DNA of 64,000 bases from assembly GCF_036227485.1 (NCBI RefSeq), contig NZ_CP109479.1, positions 5,518,001 to 5,582,000 on the forward strand, in the 5' to 3' direction. Shown here one piece after another: positions 16,995-25,126 of this stretch. This DNA comes from Streptomyces sp. NBC_01451. GTDB lineage: Bacteria; Actinomycetota; Actinomycetes; Streptomycetales; Streptomycetaceae. Position numbers and translations under genes: made by a program. Under the pieces are notes generated by a model. The model saw nothing but the letters and a program-made list of their open reading frames with translations. It was not told where the DNA came from and did no database searches. How positions within the stretch are numbered: position 1 is the first letter of the stretch; each line of letters opens with the position of its first letter.

Positions 16995-19900
16995 TCAGTT
17001 GCCCGGGCGGTACGGCAGCGGCGGCACCCGGAGTCCCAGGAACTCGGTCCGCGTGCCCTCCAGCATTTCCAGGGCCCAGTTCAGCCACTTGACGCCCTCG
17101 CAGTAGATGGCGACCGGGCGGCGCTGGGTCTGGAAGCTGTCGAGGAGGGTGCCGTCCAGTTCCTGCTGGAAGTGGAAGGGCGGCATCGCCGTGAAGTGCT
17201 GGCCCATCATGAAGACGAACCGGATCAGCCAGTACGGGTCGTCCCTCAGGAACGGCGAGCCGGGGTCGTCCAGGCCGAGCGCCGCCGTCATCACGGGCGC
17301 GAACCAGTCCTCCATGCCGTCGGGGGAGCCGGGGTCGACCGAGCCCCCGGTCGCGACCACATCCCTTACGCGGTAGGCCCGTTGGTACGGGTTGCCGTCG
17401 TGGAACGCGATGTCGACGCGCGGCGCGGCCCCTTCCTCGCCGGCCTCCACGTTCATCGTGAACTGCTCGAAGTGGATCTCGTCGTAGTGGCCGATGGAGT
17501 TGTGCCAGGGCTTGTTGTCGTACATCGCGTCGTCGCGCGTGTCCCGGCCCTCACCCTTGAAGCCGATCGCGCGCGGGTCTAGGAACCTGATGCCCAGCGC
17601 CTCGGCGGTGATCGCGTCGAGAGCCGCCCGCACCTGCCCCTCGTCCGCCCCGGACTCGATCAACCGCTGCGCGTGCAGCAGGGGTTCACTGTTCGTGAGC
17701 TTGATGTTCTCGGTGTTCGTGTCGCCCATGACGAGCGAGTGGAAGGCCGGTTCGAGGATCTCCAGGAATTCGGGGGCCGCCCGGAAACGCTTCAGCAGGG
17801 CACCGGAGTTGAGGTAGGAGACGCCGTTGACGACGATCCGTTCGGTGTCCAGGAGCGCGGAGCCGAAGGTGCGCGGTGCCGTTCGGCGGCACAGGGCGAG
17901 CCGGTCCTCGATCTTCCGGAAGTAGGAGATGTCCAGCGTCTCGCCGGGCGCCGCGACCCGTCCGACGCTGTGCACGTCCTCGTACAGCACCCGGATGATC
18001 TGCTCGTAGAGACGGGCGACCACGGCCGGCGGCGGAGTGTGCCGTTCCACGAACCGGCTGACCTCGTCCCCGGCCACGTAGCTCATCTCGTAGATGACCT
18101 CGCGCCCGACCTCGCGCCCGCCCGCGCGAGCCGAATCACCGGCCGAATCACCGGCCGAATCACCGGCCGGGTCACCGGCCGGGTCATGGGCCGGACCGCC
18201 GACCGGGACCTCGCGTTCCCGTACGTCGTACACCTCGGGGAAGTAGTCGCGCACCGGGGCGGGCAGGGACTGGAGGAACTCGGCCTGCTTGGCGGCCTTC
18301 GCGAACGGCGGGAGCATCACTCCGTCGCCGTCCGGGTGCCAGTGGGCGGTCGTCAGGGCCTCGCTGAGGATCTTGCGGACCGTGATCCGTTCCTCGCCCG
18401 CCTTCCTGACGAAGATCGTCATGGACTCGCTGCCGCCCTTGCCGAAGCCGACGATCGCCTCGTCGATGTGGGTGTAGGCGTAGACCGTGCTGGAGAGGAG
18501 GCGGCGGCTGCGGGCGTTGTGCAGGACGCGCTCGTTCTCCTCGGTGAGCGCGAGGACACAGGCGGACTCGAAGTCGTCCAGGGCCGGGTTGAGCCGCCTC
18601 TTCCAGGACTCGGCGGGCTCCGTGATCCGGACGAGACGGGCGTCGTACCGCCCGGTGTCGAGACCGTCGTGACCGGCCGCCGGGTCCGAACCCAGCGCGA
18701 GAACCTGGCAGTTGCCGTTGAGATGAACCCGGCGCACCCCGCCGTCCAGGGCGCCGGACAGCAGGACGGCCCGGGTCGCGTCCTGGAGGTCCCTGCGGGA
18801 CTGCACCGGCACACCCTCCGGCGAGACCAGGGGAATCTCGGCCTCGGTGAGCCGCTCCAGCATCCGCTCCACAGCCTCCCGGCGCGGACGCGCCTCGCGC
18901 TGCCCGACCTGCCCGACCTGCTCGTACTGCTCGAACAGGACGACCGCGTCGGCCGGTGGCAGCGAACCGGCAACGGCGAGCGCGACCAGCCAGCCGAGCG
19001 GGTCGCCGCCTTCGAGATAGTGGTCGCTCTGTGCGAACAGGGCGGGCCGGTGCTGCACCAACGCGTCGAACAGCAGGTACTGGTAGACGACCCGGTGACC
19101 GATCCGGGGAATCGTGTCGTCGCCGAGCGAGTCCAACTGGTCCAGCCGGTCGAGATGCAGGCCTTCGAGCATGCGGTTGTAGGTCTGCAGCGCCGTCGGC
19201 TGGGTGTCGAGGAGCAGCCGGGTCCGACGGGCCATGGTCTCCGCGTCGACGCCCCCGAGCCCGTCGAAGTGGAAGACGACCACCTCGGGGCGGGCGGTGT
19301 CGACCGTCCGCGTGCCGGTGTTCCCGGCGCGGTCGAGCACCTTCAGCTCGACGGTGGCCCGGCCCAGTAGCGCGGGATCCTCCTGCGCCGCCGTGGTGAT
19401 CCGCTTCTTCAGCCGCGCCTTGACGGCCAGTTCGCCCCGGCCGACGGCGAGGTGCTCCCGGTGGTTCCGGGTGTGCTGGAAGGTTTCGAGGAACGCGTAG
19501 AACGCCGCCGACCCCTCCCGCGAGGGGCTCAGCATCTCCGCGGTGATGACCCGGCCGAGGGAGCGCGAGAAGTAGTCGTCGCAGAACTCGCTCCGGTCGG
19601 CGAGCCGGAAGAGCTCGCGCAGAATGTCGTATGGCGCCTGGTGCGTTTCCCGTGCTTCCCGCGCTTCCAGCGGCTGCTCGTCCGCCGCGTAGAGCCGCTC
19701 CAGCGACGCCATGAGCGCGTCCATGACGGTGACGGCCCGGAGGAACGTCTCGGTGTCCTCCTCGCTGCCTGTGTACGCCATCACCGGAGCGGCGAAGTCG
19801 TTGTCCCGCAGGAGCTGTACGGACTTGGCGCCCGGGCCCAGTTCCAGGACCACGTCCGTGTCGAGGCCGCCGAGGATCTCGCAGGTGTCCCGGGACGCCA

Positions 19901-20918
19901 TGACCTGGTCCGTCATGGCCAGCACACCGCGCCGGACGCCGGCCGCGGTGGTGAGGAGGGACGCGTCGTGGTTCGACACCACGGGGACGCGGGGCTCCTC
20001 GAAGCGGATGCGGTTGACGTCGAGGAATCGTTCCAGCGCGTGCCGGGCGGGGCGCATCCGGGAGGAGTGGGCCAGAAAGACGGTCGGGTCCTTCAGCTCC
20101 TCGGTGGCGATGTGCGGATGCGCGGCCATGAACCGGTCGAAGCCCGCCTTGACGCCGGTACGGACGTACAGATTGGCCTGTGTCGGCGAGTACGCCTTGT
20201 GCAGCTCGACGTCCCGGGCCGGATACGAGCCGCGGATCTCGTCCAGCACGGTGGCGAGCGCGTCGGGGGTCGGGGCCCGCAGGGCCAGGACGTGGGAGGG
20301 CTCCGGGACGAGGGGCGTACGGCGGACGGACTCGGGGAGGTACCGGGCGATGGCGCGGGCGAAGGGCTCGTCGTACGAGGGCGCGGCCGTGTCGGCCGGG
20401 TCGGTACCGGCGGCCAGCAGCATCAGCGGGGTGAACGCCTGGGCGATCTTGACGCCGTCGAACACCGACAGGGAACCGCTCGCCACGGCCGCCGCCAGGA
20501 TGCCGAAGCTCTCGCCGGTGTAGGCGACGAGGCCGACGGGGGTGCCGTTCTCGTCGATCCGGTCCCGCAGGAAGGCGTCCAGGGCCAGGCTGTGCACCAG
20601 CAGGGCCGCGCCGATGAAACCCTGTCGCTCGATCGGCTCGCCGGGCAGGTTCTCGGCGGTCGGCAGCAGCCGTTCCGGCCGGCCGGGCACGCCCAGTGCG
20701 CGGGCGGCCTCCTCGTACAGGGCGGTGATCTCGGGGACGCCCGAGTCGAGCAGGGTCCGGCCGAGGTTCCGGTAGGCGGCGCGGCTGCCGAGGCCGGGGA
20801 AGAAGCCGGCGACGCGGATGCGGTCCTTGGTGCGGAGGTCGTCGACGGGGGCGAGGCGGTCGGGGGCGGTCGCGGTGGTGGCCGGGTTCGGGACGGTGTG
20901 GGTCAGGGACCGGGGCAC
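16995..20918 (-). CDS. Multidomain acyltransferase / pseudo-acyltransferase / APH-like kinase
   Basis: This 1307-residue protein shows three parts. Residues about 35-400 form a FabD/PKS-type acyltransferase: FPGLGS (40-45), nucleophile motif GESFG (Ser137), a candidate catalytic His284 in LAHSSRM, and ELGPG (359-363). The Arg that binds a malonyl carboxylate in FabD appears replaced (KIAQAF, 158-162). Residues about 545-745 follow the same pattern (FDGLGG, then GGDPLG at 637-642, then IPLVSPEGVPV), but the GHSLG serine is proline, so this copy looks catalytically dead. Residues about 825-1200 resemble choline/aminoglycoside kinases: Lys849 in ITVRKI, GDTNTENI (Asp1066, Asn1071) and FLDPR (Asp1114). 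GTG 20918 follows GAGAAGG. An acylated and phosphorylated small molecule is a reasonable guess, but the substrate is unknown. Confidence 0.8.
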   Translation of the reverse strand: MPRSLTHTVPNPATTATAPDRLAPVDDLRTKDRIRVAGFFPGLGSRAAYRNLGRTLLDSGVPEITALYEEAARALGVPGRPERLLPTAENLPGEPIERQGFIGAALLVHSLALDAFLRDRIDENGTPVGLVAYTGESFGILAAAVASGSLSVFDGVKIAQAFTPLMLLAAGTDPADTAAPSYDEPFARAIARYLPESVRRTPLVPEPSHVLALRAPTPDALATVLDEIRGSYPARDVELHKAYSPTQANLYVRTGVKAGFDRFMAAHPHIATEELKDPTVFLAHSSRMRPARHALERFLDVNRIRFEEPRVPVVSNHDASLLTTAAGVRRGVLAMTDQVMASRDTCEILGGLDTDVVLELGPGAKSVQLLRDNDFAAPVMAYTGSEEDTETFLRAVTVMDALMASLERLYAADEQPLEAREARETHQAPYDILRELFRLADRSEFCDDYFSRSLGRVITAEMLSPSREGSAAFYAFLETFQHTRNHREHLAVGRGELAVKARLKKRITTAAQEDPALLGRATVELKVLDRAGNTGTRTVDTARPEVVVFHFDGLGGVDAETMARRTRLLLDTQPTALQTYNRMLEGLHLDRLDQLDSLGDDTIPRIGHRVVYQYLLFDALVQHRPALFAQSDHYLEGGDPLGWLVALAVAGSLPPADAVVLFEQYEQVGQVGQREARPRREAVERMLERLTEAEIPLVSPEGVPVQSRRDLQDATRAVLLSGALDGGVRRVHLNGNCQVLALGSDPAAGHDGLDTGRYDARLVRITEPAESWKRRLNPALDDFESACVLALTEENERVLHNARSRRLLSSTVYAYTHIDEAIVGFGKGGSESMTIFVRKAGEERITVRKILSEALTTAHWHPDGDGVMLPPFAKAAKQAEFLQSLPAPVRDYFPEVYDVREREVPVGGPAHDPAGDPAGDSAGDSAGDSARAGGREVGREVIYEMSYVAGDEVSRFVERHTPPPAVVARLYEQIIRVLYEDVHSVGRVAAPGETLDISYFRKIEDRLALCRRTAPRTFGSALLDTERIVVNGVSYLNSGALLKRFRAAPEFLEILEPAFHSLVMGDTNTENIKLTNSEPLLHAQRLIESGADEGQVRAALDAITAEALGIRFLDPRAIGFKGEGRDTRDDAMYDNKPWHNSIGHYDEIHFEQFTMNVEAGEEGAAPRVDIAFHDGNPYQRAYRVRDVVATGGSVDPGSPDGMEDWFAPVMTAALGLDDPGSPFLRDDPYWLIRFVFMMGQHFTAMPPFHFQQELDGTLLDSFQTQRRPVAIYCEGVKWLNWALEMLEGTRTEFLGLRVPPLPYRPGN
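18131..18190. repeat. 12-bp tandem repeat inside the acyltransferase-kinase gene
   Basis: Five consecutive 12-bp units (CCGAATCACCGG three times, then two CCGGGTCA variants) encode an Ala-Gly-Asp-Ser/Pro repeat at residues about 910-930. It lies in a loop of the kinase N-lobe, so copy-number change would only alter linker length. Confidence 0.85.
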
Positions 20919-20992
20919 GAGTATCGCCTTCTCTGGTCGGGCGTCGGTCGCGCGCTCGCCTTTGGGCGCGGAGGCAGCCGGAAAGCACGAAA

Positions 20993-21007
20993 GGAAAAGC
21001 GTTTTCC
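20993..21007. promoter_or_regulatory. Inverted repeat in the 5' leader of the acyltransferase-kinase operon
   Basis: GGAAAAgcgTTTTCC forms a 6-bp inverted repeat with a 3-bp spacer, 75 bp before the GTG start. It may be an operator or leader hairpin; no binding protein is suggested by the sequence alone. Confidence 0.35.
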
Positions 21008-21093
21008 GGGAATGCGGCCGACGGATCACATCGGCTCACCAGAGAAATTCTGTCCACCCTCGCAACGGGTTTCAACGACTTCGGGTACAGGCT

Positions 21094-21142
21094 TCTATAT
21101 GTCTTTTCAGTGTCTTTTCAGGGTGTGTCAGTGAAATGTCAG
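21094..21142 (-). promoter_or_regulatory. SARP-type direct-repeat promoter of the acyltransferase-kinase operon
   Basis: Read on the minus strand, four units beginning CTGA follow each other: CTGACATTTCA, CTGACACACC, CTGAAAAGACA and CTGAAAAGACA, at 11, 10 and 11 bp spacing. A TATAGA element (21099-21094) follows. Direct repeats at one helical turn next to a -10 element are the known layout of SARP binding sites. The spacing to the -10 element is a little short for the classic case. An AfsR-like SARP is encoded at 30987-33587. Confidence 0.55.
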
Positions 21143-21183
21143 AGAGTGTTAAGTGCGCTGGTCGTGGTCGTGCACGAAAGAAA

Positions 21184-21220
21184 GCAGGGTCGGGAAACCG
21201 TAAAGGTTTCCCGACCCTGC
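21184..21220 (-). terminator. Strong terminator after the MFS gene
   Basis: A perfect 16-bp stem (21184-21199 with 21205-21220, loop GTAAA) is followed on the minus strand by a T-rich TTTCTTTC. It lies 40 bp past the MFS stop and insulates the acyltransferase-kinase operon from MFS transcription. CTTTT on the other side could make it bidirectional. Confidence 0.9.
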
Positions 21221-21260
21221 CTTTTCTGGGGGTTGTTTCTGGCGTGCGCGAAACGGATTC

Positions 21261-22469
21261 CTACTGAACGCCGGCTTCCACATTCTCCGCCCGTCGGGCA
21301 ACGCCCGGCGAGGCGGCCCGCGCCACCGAGGTGCCGCCGCCCAGCGAACCCGCCACCGCGACACCGAGTCCGGCGAGGGCGAGCGCGGCGCCGACCCAGA
21401 GCGGGGAGACGAAGCCGTACCCGGCGGCGAGGGTGAGGCCGCCGATCCAGGCGCCGAGCGCGTTGCCGACGTTGAAGGCGGCGATGTTGGCGCCGGAGGC
21501 CATGGTGGGCGCGTCCGAGGCGTACTTCATGGCGCGGGCCTGGAGGCCGGGCGCCGCGGCGAGGCCGATGGCGCCCATCAGCAGCAGGGCGACGATCGTC
21601 GCGATCTTGTTCTCGGCGGTGAGGGCGAAGAGGGCCATGACGACGGCGAGGCCGGCCATGGCGCCGATCAGGGTGTTGTTCAGGGACTTGTCGGCAGCCT
21701 TGCCGCCGAAGAAGTTGCCGACGAACGTGCCGACGCCGAACAGGACGAGCAGCCACGGCACCGCACTGTCGGAGAAGCCGCTGACCTCGGTGAGCGTGAA
21801 GGCGATGTAGGTGTAGCCGCCGATGACACCGCCGAAGGCGAGGATGCTCAGCGTGATGGAGACCCACACCTGACCGCGCCGGAACACGGCGAGCTCGGTG
21901 CGCAGGTCGGTCGGCGCGGACGCGGTGCTCTGCGGGACCAGGGCCTGGATACCGGCCAGGGTGACGAAGCCCAGGATCGTGATCGCCCAGAACGTGGAGC
22001 GCCAGCCGAGCTGCTGGCCCAGGAAGGTGCCGAGCGGCACGCCGAGCACGTTGGCGGCGGTCAGTCCACCGAACATGAGGGCGATGGCGCTGCCCTTCTT
22101 GTTCTCGGCGACCATGTCGGACGCGACGACGGCGCCGACGCTGAAGAAGGCGCCGTGGCACAGGGCGGCGACGACCCGGCCGACCATGAGCAGCGAGTAG
22201 GTCGGGGCGACGGCGGAGAGCAGGTTGCCGACGATGAACAGGGTCATCAGTCCGACGAGGACCTTCTTGCGGTCGAAGCGGGCGATCGCGGCGGTGAGCC
22301 CGAGGGCGCCGATCGCGACGCTCAGCGCGTAGCCGGAGACCAGGTACCCGGCCACGGACTCGGAGACGTCGAAGTCGTCTGCCACCTCGGGCAGCAGTCC
22401 TACGATCCCGAACTCCGTGAGGCCGATACCGAAGCCTCCCAGAGCCAGGGCGATAAGCCCGATAGGCAT
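21261..22469 (-). CDS. MFS drug/metabolite exporter (DHA1, AraJ/Cmx type)
   Basis: This 402-residue protein has twelve predicted membrane helices with the DHA1 pattern: an N-terminal GIGLTEFGIVGLLPEVADDF helix, the loop motif RFDRKK between helices 2 and 3, and the motif C-like GVPLGTFLGQQLGWR in helix 5. Such proton antiporters export drugs, arabinose-like sugars or secondary metabolites. ATG 22469 follows GGAGG. It is divergent from an ArsR-family gene with an operator-like palindrome between them, so it is probably controlled by that regulator. Confidence 0.88.
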   Translation of the reverse strand: MPIGLIALALGGFGIGLTEFGIVGLLPEVADDFDVSESVAGYLVSGYALSVAIGALGLTAAIARFDRKKVLVGLMTLFIVGNLLSAVAPTYSLLMVGRVVAALCHGAFFSVGAVVASDMVAENKKGSAIALMFGGLTAANVLGVPLGTFLGQQLGWRSTFWAITILGFVTLAGIQALVPQSTASAPTDLRTELAVFRRGQVWVSITLSILAFGGVIGGYTYIAFTLTEVSGFSDSAVPWLLVLFGVGTFVGNFFGGKAADKSLNNTLIGAMAGLAVVMALFALTAENKIATIVALLLMGAIGLAAAPGLQARAMKYASDAPTMASGANIAAFNVGNALGAWIGGLTLAAGYGFVSPLWVGAALALAGLGVAVAGSLGGGTSVARAASPGVARRAENVEAGVQ

Positions 22470-22662
22470 GAGAAAACCCTCCGTTGCGATGAATGGCTGC
22501 GCTGTATGACGAAGCGCCAACGCATCGAAGTATCGCAGAACCTCGATATGAACTGTCAACCCCGCCCGGTGGAGGCTTCGTCGCTGGTGGGGGGCGTGCG
22601 GCGACCGCCGGAAGGGTCCCGTCGCAGGTCAGAGCGCACCCGCCGTTCAGGTGACGTATCGC

Positions 22663-22679
22663 TTATCATCGATGGATAA
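22663..22679. promoter_or_regulatory. Operator-like inverted repeat between the MFS and ArsR genes
   Basis: TTATCatcgatgGATAA has 5-bp arms around an ATCGATG centre. It lies 42 bp before the ArsR-family ATG in the divergent promoter region, an expected place for an autoregulatory ArsR operator acting on both genes. Confidence 0.5.
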
Positions 22680-22720
22680 TCGCTGACCCGCACCAGTCCT
22701 ACGCCCGGCTCGGAAGGCTC

Positions 22721-23137
22721 ATGACGACTCACGACCTGCCCACGACGGGCGACCTCACCTCGCTGCTGGAGCCCCTCAAGGCGCTCGCCAACCCGGTGCG
22801 CCTCCAGGTGCTTCAGTGGCTGCGCGACCCCGAGGACCACTTCCCGGTCAACCCGGAGGTCACCGATCCGCGCAGGGTCGGTGTCTGCGTCAGCCATATC
22901 CAGGCCAAGACCGGGCTCGCCCAGTCCACCGTCTCCGCCTACATGGCCACGCTCGAACGCGCGGGTCTCGTCCGCTCGACGCGCGTCGGCAAGTGGACCC
23001 ACTACCGGCGCGACGAGGAACGCATCGCCTGGCTCGTCGAGGAACTGCGCGGCGGCGTCGGAAACGGCACCGGGAACGATGCCGGGAGCGGTGCCGGAAA
23101 CACCGAGGGCCTCAGCCTGCTGGAGACCGTCTCCTAG
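22721..23137 (+). CDS. ArsR/SmtB-family transcriptional regulator
   Basis: This 138-residue protein has a winged helix-turn-helix with the family segment LLEPLKALANPVRLQVLQWL (residues 14-33), the recognition helix in TGLAQSTVSAYMATLERAGL, and the wing VGKWTHYRRD. Its single cysteine in VGVCVSHI does not form the classical CVC metal site, so the inducer may be an organic molecule. A Gly/Asn-rich tail follows. ATG 22721 follows GGAAGG. Its stop overlaps the convergent receptor gene by 4 bp. Control of the divergent exporter is inferred from the arrangement. Confidence 0.85.
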   Translation: MTTHDLPTTGDLTSLLEPLKALANPVRLQVLQWLRDPEDHFPVNPEVTDPRRVGVCVSHIQAKTGLAQSTVSAYMATLERAGLVRSTRVGKWTHYRRDEERIAWLVEELRGGVGNGTGNDAGSGAGNTEGLSLLETVS

Positions 23138-23856
23138 CCCGCTCCCTCCACGGTTTCCTCCACGGCTTCCTCCGCCGTGTCCTGCGGCTTTTCCTCCCCC
23201 GCTTTCCCGGCCTCGTTCTCGACCGGTTCCTTCGCCACTTCCTTCACCGCATCCGGCGGCACCGTCGTGCGCAGTCGGGGCAGTATCCCCGGGGCCGCCA
23301 GGCCGGACAGGATCAGGCGCCACAGCGCCCCTATCCGCGTGGGCAGGTCCTGCCGGTTGCTGTACGCCTGGGACATCACCTGCAGGCCGGTGAACGACCC
23401 GACGACCGTCGACGCGACCTCGGCGATGTCCGTGCCGGGCAGGAGCTCGCCCTGTTCGTCGGCCTTGCGGAGGAGATCCTCGATCACCTTGATCGCCTGG
23501 TTGTACGGGGTCTGCGCGGGCGGCGCGAAGGATGACTGCTCCACCGCCAGCCGTACGCTCGCCCGCAGCACCGTGTCGTACTGGAGCCGCTGGGCGAATC
23601 CCAGGGTCAGGTCTATGACCGCCTGGAGTTTCATCGGCTGGTCCGGCACCACCAGGGCCTCGCCCTGCGCCTCCAGCAGCGCGGTGGCGATCGCCTCCTT
23701 GGAGGGGAAGTGGTGGTAGAGGGCGCCCCGGGTGAGGCCGGCTCTCGCGAGGATCTCGTTGGTGCTGGCCGCGTCGTACCCGCGCTCGCCGAACACGCCT
23801 GCGGCGGCCTCCAGGATCGAGCGTTTCGACCTGATGCCTCGCTCCTGCTGGGCCAT
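23134..23856 (-). CDS. TetR-family gamma-butyrolactone receptor homologue (ScbR/ArpA type)
   Basis: This 240-residue protein has an N-terminal TetR helix-turn-helix (ERGYDAASTNEILARAGLTR, then GALYHHFPSKEA, residues about 24-56). The ligand domain closely follows the ScbR/ArpA pattern (MKLQAVIDLTLGFAQRLQYD, VGSFTGLQVMSQAYSNRQDL). Family members bind ARE palindromes and release them on binding gamma-butyrolactone or related signals. An ARE-like site lies before its own start, implying autoregulation. Unusually, about 35 acidic, Glu-rich residues (EVAKEPVENEAGKAGEEKP) extend the C-terminus. Whether it is a true receptor or a pseudo-receptor cannot be told from sequence. Confidence 0.9.
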   Translation of the reverse strand: MAQQERGIRSKRSILEAAAGVFGERGYDAASTNEILARAGLTRGALYHHFPSKEAIATALLEAQGEALVVPDQPMKLQAVIDLTLGFAQRLQYDTVLRASVRLAVEQSSFAPPAQTPYNQAIKVIEDLLRKADEQGELLPGTDIAEVASTVVGSFTGLQVMSQAYSNRQDLPTRIGALWRLILSGLAAPGILPRLRTTVPPDAVKEVAKEPVENEAGKAGEEKPQDTAEEAVEETVEGAG

Positions 23857-23884
23857 CCCCGGTCCTCGCATCTCCCGCTCGGAA

Positions 23885-23911
23885 AAAATACAAACCGGTC
23901 TGCATTGTATG
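23885..23911. promoter_or_regulatory. ARE-like site before the receptor gene
   Basis: ATACAAACCGGTCTGCATTGTAT lies within this interval, a near-palindrome around ACCGGT with the ACANAC-type half sites of gamma-butyrolactone receptor boxes. It is about 30 bp upstream of the receptor ATG, suggesting autorepression. Confidence 0.6.
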
Positions 23912-23992
23912 CGGCCGGATTGCACGGGGAAATTCCGCAGCCCGTTTCGAGTCACGGCGGTGAGGACGGCAAGTGCCCATGTGGCGACGGCT

Positions 23993-24718
23993 TCAGGGGT
24001 GTCCGAGGCGGAATCCGACCCCGCGCACCGTGACGATCCAGTTGCTGGAGCCGAGTTTGCCCCGAAGGCTGCTGACATGTGTGTCGATGGTGCGTCCGCG
24101 GTGTGACCAGTCGTCGTCCCAGACCTGGCTCATCAACTGACGCCGGGACAGGGTGGTGTCGGGCTGGGAGGCGAGCAGGTGGAGCAGGTCGAACTCCTTG
24201 GGCGTCAGGTACACCCGCCTTCCCTCCAGCAGGAGTTCGCGTATCCGCGCGTCGATGCGCAGCGGCCCGTACGTGATGACCTGCTGGGGCGTCGGCGCCT
24301 GCCGCGGTCTCGCCCGGCGCATCACCGCCTCCATGCGGGCCAGCAACTCCCGGAACCGGTAGGGCTTCACGAGGTAGTCGTCCGAGCCCGCCTGAAGTCC
24401 GAGTACGCAGTCCAGTTCGGCCCCGCGCGTGGTCACGGTGATGATCGGGACGTCGCCGGCCGCCCGGATCCGGCGACACACCTCCAGGCCGTCCAGGTCG
24501 GGCAGGTCGAGGTCGAGCAGGACCAGGTCGACGCTGTGGTGGGCCTGGAGCGCGAGGGCGGCGGTGGGAACGCTCCTGGCCAGATGGCCGTGCCGGCACA
24601 GTTCCTGCACCAGGCTGTCCGCGGCCTGCGCCTCGTGCTCCACGACGAGCACCCTCAACGCGTCCGTTTCCTGCTGCTCCTGGTGCGGCCTGGCTGAATC
24701 CACGACCTGCTGATTCAT
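23993..24718 (-). CDS. Atypical OmpR/PhoB-type orphan response regulator
   Basis: This 241-residue protein has a receiver domain (residues about 21-135) and a winged-helix DNA-binding domain (about 150-240, with VYLTPKEFDLLHLLASQPDT). The phosphoacceptor Asp69 (LLDLDLPDLDG) and the VKPYRFREL lysine are present. The acidic metal pocket reads VVEHEA (27-29), with His where an acidic residue is usual, so phosphorylation may be impaired. No histidine kinase gene is adjacent. JadR1-like atypical regulators are found in comparable positions in gamma-butyrolactone-controlled antibiotic loci. ATG 24718 follows AGGAGGG. Confidence 0.88.
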   Translation of the reverse strand: MNQQVVDSARPHQEQQETDALRVLVVEHEAQAADSLVQELCRHGHLARSVPTAALALQAHHSVDLVLLDLDLPDLDGLEVCRRIRAAGDVPIITVTTRGAELDCVLGLQAGSDDYLVKPYRFRELLARMEAVMRRARPRQAPTPQQVITYGPLRIDARIRELLLEGRRVYLTPKEFDLLHLLASQPDTTLSRRQLMSQVWDDDWSHRGRTIDTHVSSLRGKLGSSNWIVTVRGVGFRLGHP

Positions 24719-24776
24719 CTCTGCCCTCCTGAGGCACGCCACGGCGAACTGGTGAGCGGGTACCGCCAAGGACGGT

Positions 24777-24800
24777 AACAGGCAACTCGGTCTGTTTGTC
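24777..24800. promoter_or_regulatory. Possible ARE before the response regulator gene
   Basis: The stretch contains ACAGGC and, seven bases later, TCTGTTTGT, giving weak dyad symmetry like gamma-butyrolactone receptor boxes. It lies about 60 bp upstream of the response regulator ATG. The match is weaker than the sites at 23885 and 25018. Confidence 0.4.
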
Positions 24801-25017
24801 AACGCGTTATGGATGGCCTGTGCAGTCGTCGGGTTGTCGACACGGATGTCAGACCTGTGCAGCTGATAAGTCCGTAATCTTGAGGTTTATTGCTGTTCGG
24901 CCTTGCGGAATGCTGACTTCCGTCTCTGTTCCGGGTGGGGACGCGTATGAGAAGTGAACGTAACTGGCGCGTAAACCAAGCGCGTCGGCATGTCTTTAGT
25001 AAGGTTTTACTCTGTAA

Positions 25018-25035
25018 ACAGACCGGCCTGTCTGT
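25018..25035. promoter_or_regulatory. ARE palindrome before the afsA-like gene
   Basis: ACAGACCGGCCTGTCTGT has perfect 6-bp arms (ACAGAC/GTCTGT) around a GGCC centre, the classic form of a gamma-butyrolactone receptor box. It lies 91 bp before the AfsA-like start. A second small dyad (CCTGTC at 25097-25102, GACAGG at 25111-25116) overlaps the ribosome binding site. The rest of the 24719-25126 gap is AT-richer promoter DNA. Confidence 0.75.
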
Positions 25036-25126
25036 ATCTTGGTGACTGCACAGCGTTCATCAGGGATGGGGGTCCTGACGCGCGGTCCGGCTTGCCCCTG
25101 TCCACAAACAGACAGGAGTGCCGAGG

